Shown in pieces: positions 60,100 to 64,000 of a DNA stretch of 64,000 nt. The stretch spans positions 22,517,906 through 22,581,905 of the forward strand of contig OY365810.1 in NCBI GenBank assembly GCA_959347315.1, read 5' to 3'. A model generated the notes under the pieces. That model was not told the origin of the DNA and made no database searches. It saw only the letters and a list, made by a program, of their open reading frames with translations. This DNA is from Bimastos eiseni. Lineage: Eukaryota > Annelida > Clitellata > Crassiclitellata > Lumbricidae. A program made the translations under genes and the position numbers. How positions within the stretch are numbered: position 1 is the first letter of the stretch; each line of letters begins with the position of its first letter.

Positions 60100-60780
60100 G
60101 ACGACACATCATGTATGAAGGAATTAGTGCTCTGATAGTAGCTGGATTCATGAAAAGAGTTATAGACCTATAAACAGGAGTCGTGTCGACATATTGCTTA
60201 AATCGAAGCTGGATTGATCAAAGGCGTTCTTCTTTGTATAGATATTGGATCGATTAAAGTATTAGTGCTCAAAATTTATAGATGCTGGATTGATGAATTG
60301 ATGCCGTTTAAATGGAAGCTGGAGTTATGAAACAATATCAACTAGAAGCTAGATTGATGAAATCAGTGCGGTTCTAATAGAAGCTGGAATGATGAAAAGA
60401 TTATTTTCTTCTCAAACAAAGGTGGGAATGATAAAACGATTTCTGTAAAAAAAAGAAGAAGCTGGATTGATGATAAAAATGCGATTTTAATCGATTCGGG
60501 TATGATGAAAAGATGCTTATTTAAGTAGGATCGGGATTAATGAAAAGAATTCTGTTCAATTTGAAGCTGGATTGAGGAAAAGCAATGCTGTTTTAATGCT
60601 GGATTGATGAAAAAAATGTGTCTAACTTGAAGTTGGATTGATGATGAGTTTGCCGTTTCAAGAGAGGCCTGAACGATGAAAAGATAAATATTAAACAAGA
60701 AGCTGGATAAATGTAAAGAATTCTTCTGAACTAGAAGCTGGATTGATGAAAAGAATGCGGTTGTAATGGAAGCGGTTAGC
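60100..60780 (+). repeat. GAAGCTGGATTGATGAAAAG minisatellite
   Basis: About 15 degenerate units of 35-45 bp, each with a core like GAAGCTGGATTGATGAAAAG, separated by variable spacers. The same core occurs in the foldback element at 27.1-27.8 kb and, inverted, near 29,540. Confidence 0.8.
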
Positions 60781-61020
60781 GGCACGTGACGTCTTGGAGC
60801 AACCGTTTTGGCGCACCCTTTTTGGGGCAGGACGCTATGTCCCAGAGTCTCTGATACAATATAATTTGCTTTTCCTCGTTTTCCGAAATGTATGTCTCTG
60901 GATAAACACACTCTCGACAAATTAATCGATATTTTCTTATGGTTTTTAAGCTTTCCCTCGTCTTCTCAAAAAGTAAATCTAGAGAGGGAAAACCTATCTA
61001 ACTGCCGTCCCACCTTTCCA
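60781..61020. other. Junction between minisatellite and retroelement debris
   Basis: A CpG-containing stretch without identifiable function. Confidence 0.35.
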
Positions 61021-61029
61021 TCCTATCTA

Positions 61030-62250
61030 AGTTAAGTGAAATAATTACTCAACGACAACCTCTCTTCCAACTCACTCCTCAACCCCCACCAATCTGACCA
61101 CATAAGGCATCGACCTACAGAAATCCTGTTTGCTTATCTGAACAGTTAAGTGGTCGCTGAGGTCAGCCACCACCAGACTGTTTATTGCCCATGTCTTCTT
61201 AACATCTGCGCAGCATTCGAGACCATTGATCACAGCCTCCTTAGTTATCGACTTTTTCTTTGTGTGGTGTCTATCACACTAGTCAACAATGTCCCAGTCC
61301 CACTAGTCTCCTAGACCCTTATCTGTGAAAGCTTCCAGCCAATGTTCCCAACCGTTCTCATTCTCTCTACCGGTGTCTCCTTACGACCCATCCTGGGCAC
61401 AAGACTCTTCATCCTCTTTACCAAACCATTAAGCATCTCATAGAATCCTCCTCCGTTGACCACAATCGGTACGCAGATGACATCCAGCTCTGCGTTATCC
61501 TTCATCCACCCTACCGCACAGTGGCCAGCTTAATCTCTCAATGGGTGTCACCCTGCTCGCCCAATCACCACTGCCTCAACCATCCTAAAACTGAATTTAT
61601 CATCATTGGCCTACCTGCTTAATAAAGAAATCTCTTACCATTCAATGCACATATCCACTAACTCTTCGTCCCTTCTCTTCATCACTTGTTCCCCTGTCCG
61701 CAAATTTGGCATAGCTGTGATCCGCACCTTTCCTTCTCTAGCCACATCTCAACCATTCGCGATTCTGTTTTATGCATAATTGTGAACTCCACCGAATTCC
61801 GTTCACGCTAAGCCTCAAAACTTTCTAAACCATTGCTTCCTACATTGTCCACTCAAAGCTTGATAACTGTTATTTCCTCTTCTCCCAACCCTGAATACAC
61901 AAAACTGAAGAGTCCGCAACTTATAAAAAAACTCACTGCAGAGAGCTGTCATCACAGCGCTAAAGGCATTATTACATAATTCCCTTCCTAAAATCACTTT
62001 ATTGTCTAAAATCACAGAGCGAGACAAGCGCATGCCCAACAGGACCTCATTCCAGACTGAGGAACCTACAGTCGAGAATGCTCGGAGTTGCCTGGCAGAC
62101 GAACAAGTCACTGAAACTATTCATGGGTTCCCCTTTGTCGCGAGATTCGCGACGCCAAGCGATCGACGCGCTACAACGTTGGACACTGGGCGGCAAAGAA
62201 CACGCAGATGGGGTGGAAGCCAGTGCATAAAGTGTAAAAAATTAAGTGCC
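61030..62250 (+). mobile_element. Degenerate L2/CR1-like non-LTR retrotransposon
   Basis: Fragments in several plus frames: a finger-palm region with LPTHSSTPTNL near 61,060, VSPYDPSWAQDS near 61,375, and the catalytic RYADDIQLCVIL near 61,470, where YADD is the reverse transcriptase active site. HPKTEFIIIG (about 61,580) and a C-terminal NTQMGWKPVHK (about 62,195) follow. Many stops and frameshifts show it is long dead. It interrupts the minisatellite array. Confidence 0.75.
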
Positions 62251-62339
62251 TAGACGCTTGGCCTAAAGTGTTAAAAATGTAAAAACTAAAGACTGCAAAG
62301 GCAGATCACCAACATGAGTCGACGACAAATGGTTCGCAC

Positions 62340-62610
62340 CCTATGGTCCACTGTTTTTCGTTAAAAGAGAAGTTGGAATGATGATATTAATGCTGCTGGA
62401 AAGTCTGGAATAGAAGTTGGATTGGTGAACTAAATTCTTATAAAACAGATGCTATATACATGTAGATCAATATAATGCCTGTTGAAATAAAAGTTGGATT
62501 ATTGAAGAGATTATTTGCCTAAATAGAAGTTGAATCGATAAAAATAGTTCTTGCTGAAGCAGAAGCCGGATTTTCAGGCATTATTGTTATCAATCCAACT
62601 TCTATTTAAC
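62340..62610 (+). repeat. Minisatellite, right part
   Basis: Five or six units related to GAAGTTGGATTGATGAAAAG, the last one inverted (ATCAATCCAACTTCTATTTA near 62,589). Confidence 0.7.
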
Positions 62611-64000
62611 TAAATACAGTTGACGAAAAAGAAAATTTAGTTGGCATTCGTTAGCTTTTTGTCCATTGACCATTATTGTGTCGCCAACTATTTGTTGGTG
62701 AAATTGTTTTTAAATTTAAAGCGTACAGAGAATTACTTTCCTTAGTGAAACTGTCAACAAGAGGCGAGTGGCGCCGGCAGCGTTTTGAAAGTTAGTGTAA
62801 TAAAGTTTGTATACGCGCGAAGCGTGAAATTTTTTCCTACTCTTTTTTTCCCGAGTGCCCCCTATTTACAGAGAGTTGTGTCTCTTTGCGGAGGAACGTG
62901 CTCTAGTCAATATTAATATAGAACTGAATTTAGTCTATAAGCCTACATAAAGTAGAAAAATTTGCCAAACAAAATACACCTCCAGTTAGACTGATAGAGC
63001 AGTGCACTGAGAGTTGCTATAATAACTTCTGCCAAACATTCTCTTAAGTAGATGTGGTTCATACTTTCCTGACACACAATGGATCGTAAGCCGTGTTGCC
63101 AAATGTTCTCATTTTGGGTCCAGTACACACATCTGCCATTTGAGACATAGGCTACAGACTCTTTTAGTCGTAGGCCTGAAGAATGTTAAGTTTTAGATTA
63201 GAAAGAGCAGGGACACGTGCCCCTGCCAGACATTATGGTGCCAGCGCCAGTGATGGGGCCAAAACTCAATCGGAAAACTTTCGAAAACGATATCTAAAAT
63301 TGTGACCTCCTCCACTCTTTCTATTCTTTTCCAGAACTACAGCAGTCTGTCCTGGTGGAGCAACTGAACTGGTCTCAATTTTTTATCGATATCACAAACA
63401 AACCCGACATCATGCACCAGCAGTTACCGTAGATATGTGGATTATCTAGCTAGATGTAGGCCTATACACGTTTCATCGTTTCGCAGCTTGAAATAGAAGA
63501 AATTCAGATCAATTTTATTAATTAGTTTACTGACTTGCTTGGCCTGATCAGCTCGTCGAAAATTTCATCAAACCAGTTTTACAACTTTTTGCTTTTTACA
63601 TCTGAAGATTAATCACCAAATGCACCAGACGCTGGAAGCGCATAAGATGAAAATTAATTTGATGAAAAGGTAACTAGAATGTATAACACGAATTATAGAC
63701 GTCCATTATATATATGGGATACTTAGCCTGCTTCAGGTAACAAGTAGGCCTAATTAAAATATGATTTTTCTGGAATAGTAGATCATTAAATGCTGTTGAT
63801 AATAACGTACGTAGAGAAATTGCATTGTTGCATGGACGCTCTTGGACGGCATCCAGGCTCTGCTGGCTTAATAAGTGGCAGGACGGCGTCCAGCCGTGAA
63901 AATAGGTGCCTGAACGCAGTCCATGACCGTCCACTTTAAGCACTGGGTGGGTTGTATAATTATTTTGTATCCGGTGAGCGACTATGCGCACCTTATAACC
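62611..64000. other. No recognisable gene
   Basis: Mixed sequence with three TAGGCCTA-type motifs. The 105-codon minus frame at 63,674-63,991 has no known motif. CGCTGGAAGCGCATAAGATG near 63,629 and two related GGACGGC(A/G)TCCAG words near 63,845-63,895 hint at repeat debris. Confidence 0.4.

Noticed and set aside
60100..60780. Regularly spaced repeats resembling a CRISPR array
   Set aside because: Units are degenerate, spacers are related to each other and the DNA is eukaryotic; it is a minisatellite.

Overview
This is animal nuclear DNA. It is AT-rich, has spliced genes with GT-AG introns, TATA boxes and AATAAA signals, and is crowded with P-like, hAT-like and non-LTR transposon remains plus microsatellites. 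No conserved housekeeping gene can be recognised, so the species cannot be named. A marine invertebrate is the most natural guess; this is inference, not shown by a marker gene.

The clearest genes are four copies (A-D) of one small two-exon gene between 44.1 and 59.0 kb. Each encodes a 97-104 residue, cysteine-free protein with a signal peptide and a Gly/Tyr/His-rich tail. They form two head-to-head pairs, A(-)/B(+) and C(-)/D(+). All four have a TATA box 91-93 bp from the start codon, a conserved 5' UTR, one phase-2 intron at the same codon, and a CT-rich tract upstream (weak in D). A 5' UTR-like relic lies between the pairs at 50.7 kb. I do not recognise the protein family. The 5' UTRs group A with C and B with D, while exon 1 coding sequence groups A with B and C with D, which suggests sequence exchange inside each divergent pair.

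The other well-supported coding remnant is a P-superfamily (THAP9-like) DNA transposon of about 4.07 kb (29,039-33,108). It has 32-bp terminal inverted repeats and a near-perfect 8-bp target duplication. Its THAP-domain transposase is dead: no initiator ATG, two in-frame stops and two frameshifts. A C2H2 zinc-finger protein fragment sits inside a second transposon type at 40.1-41.1 kb, with decayed relatives at 14.7 and 26.5 kb.

Layout: 0-14 kb is mostly unassignable AT-rich DNA with one clean hAT-like element (9,820-10,499) and a TIR element near 5 kb. 14-25 kb is a patchwork of transposons, including a GGGTAC-ended element with a 0.5-kb polypyrimidine core and two hAT-like elements whose ends are tandem GGACAAAA-C-run units. 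26.5-29 kb is a nest of four insertions inside one another, followed by the P-like element. 33-42 kb holds a CpG-rich patch, a third GGACAAAA element with another inserted in it, MITEs and microsatellites. 44-59 kb is the secreted-protein cluster. 60-62.6 kb is a minisatellite array split by a non-LTR retrotransposon fragment.
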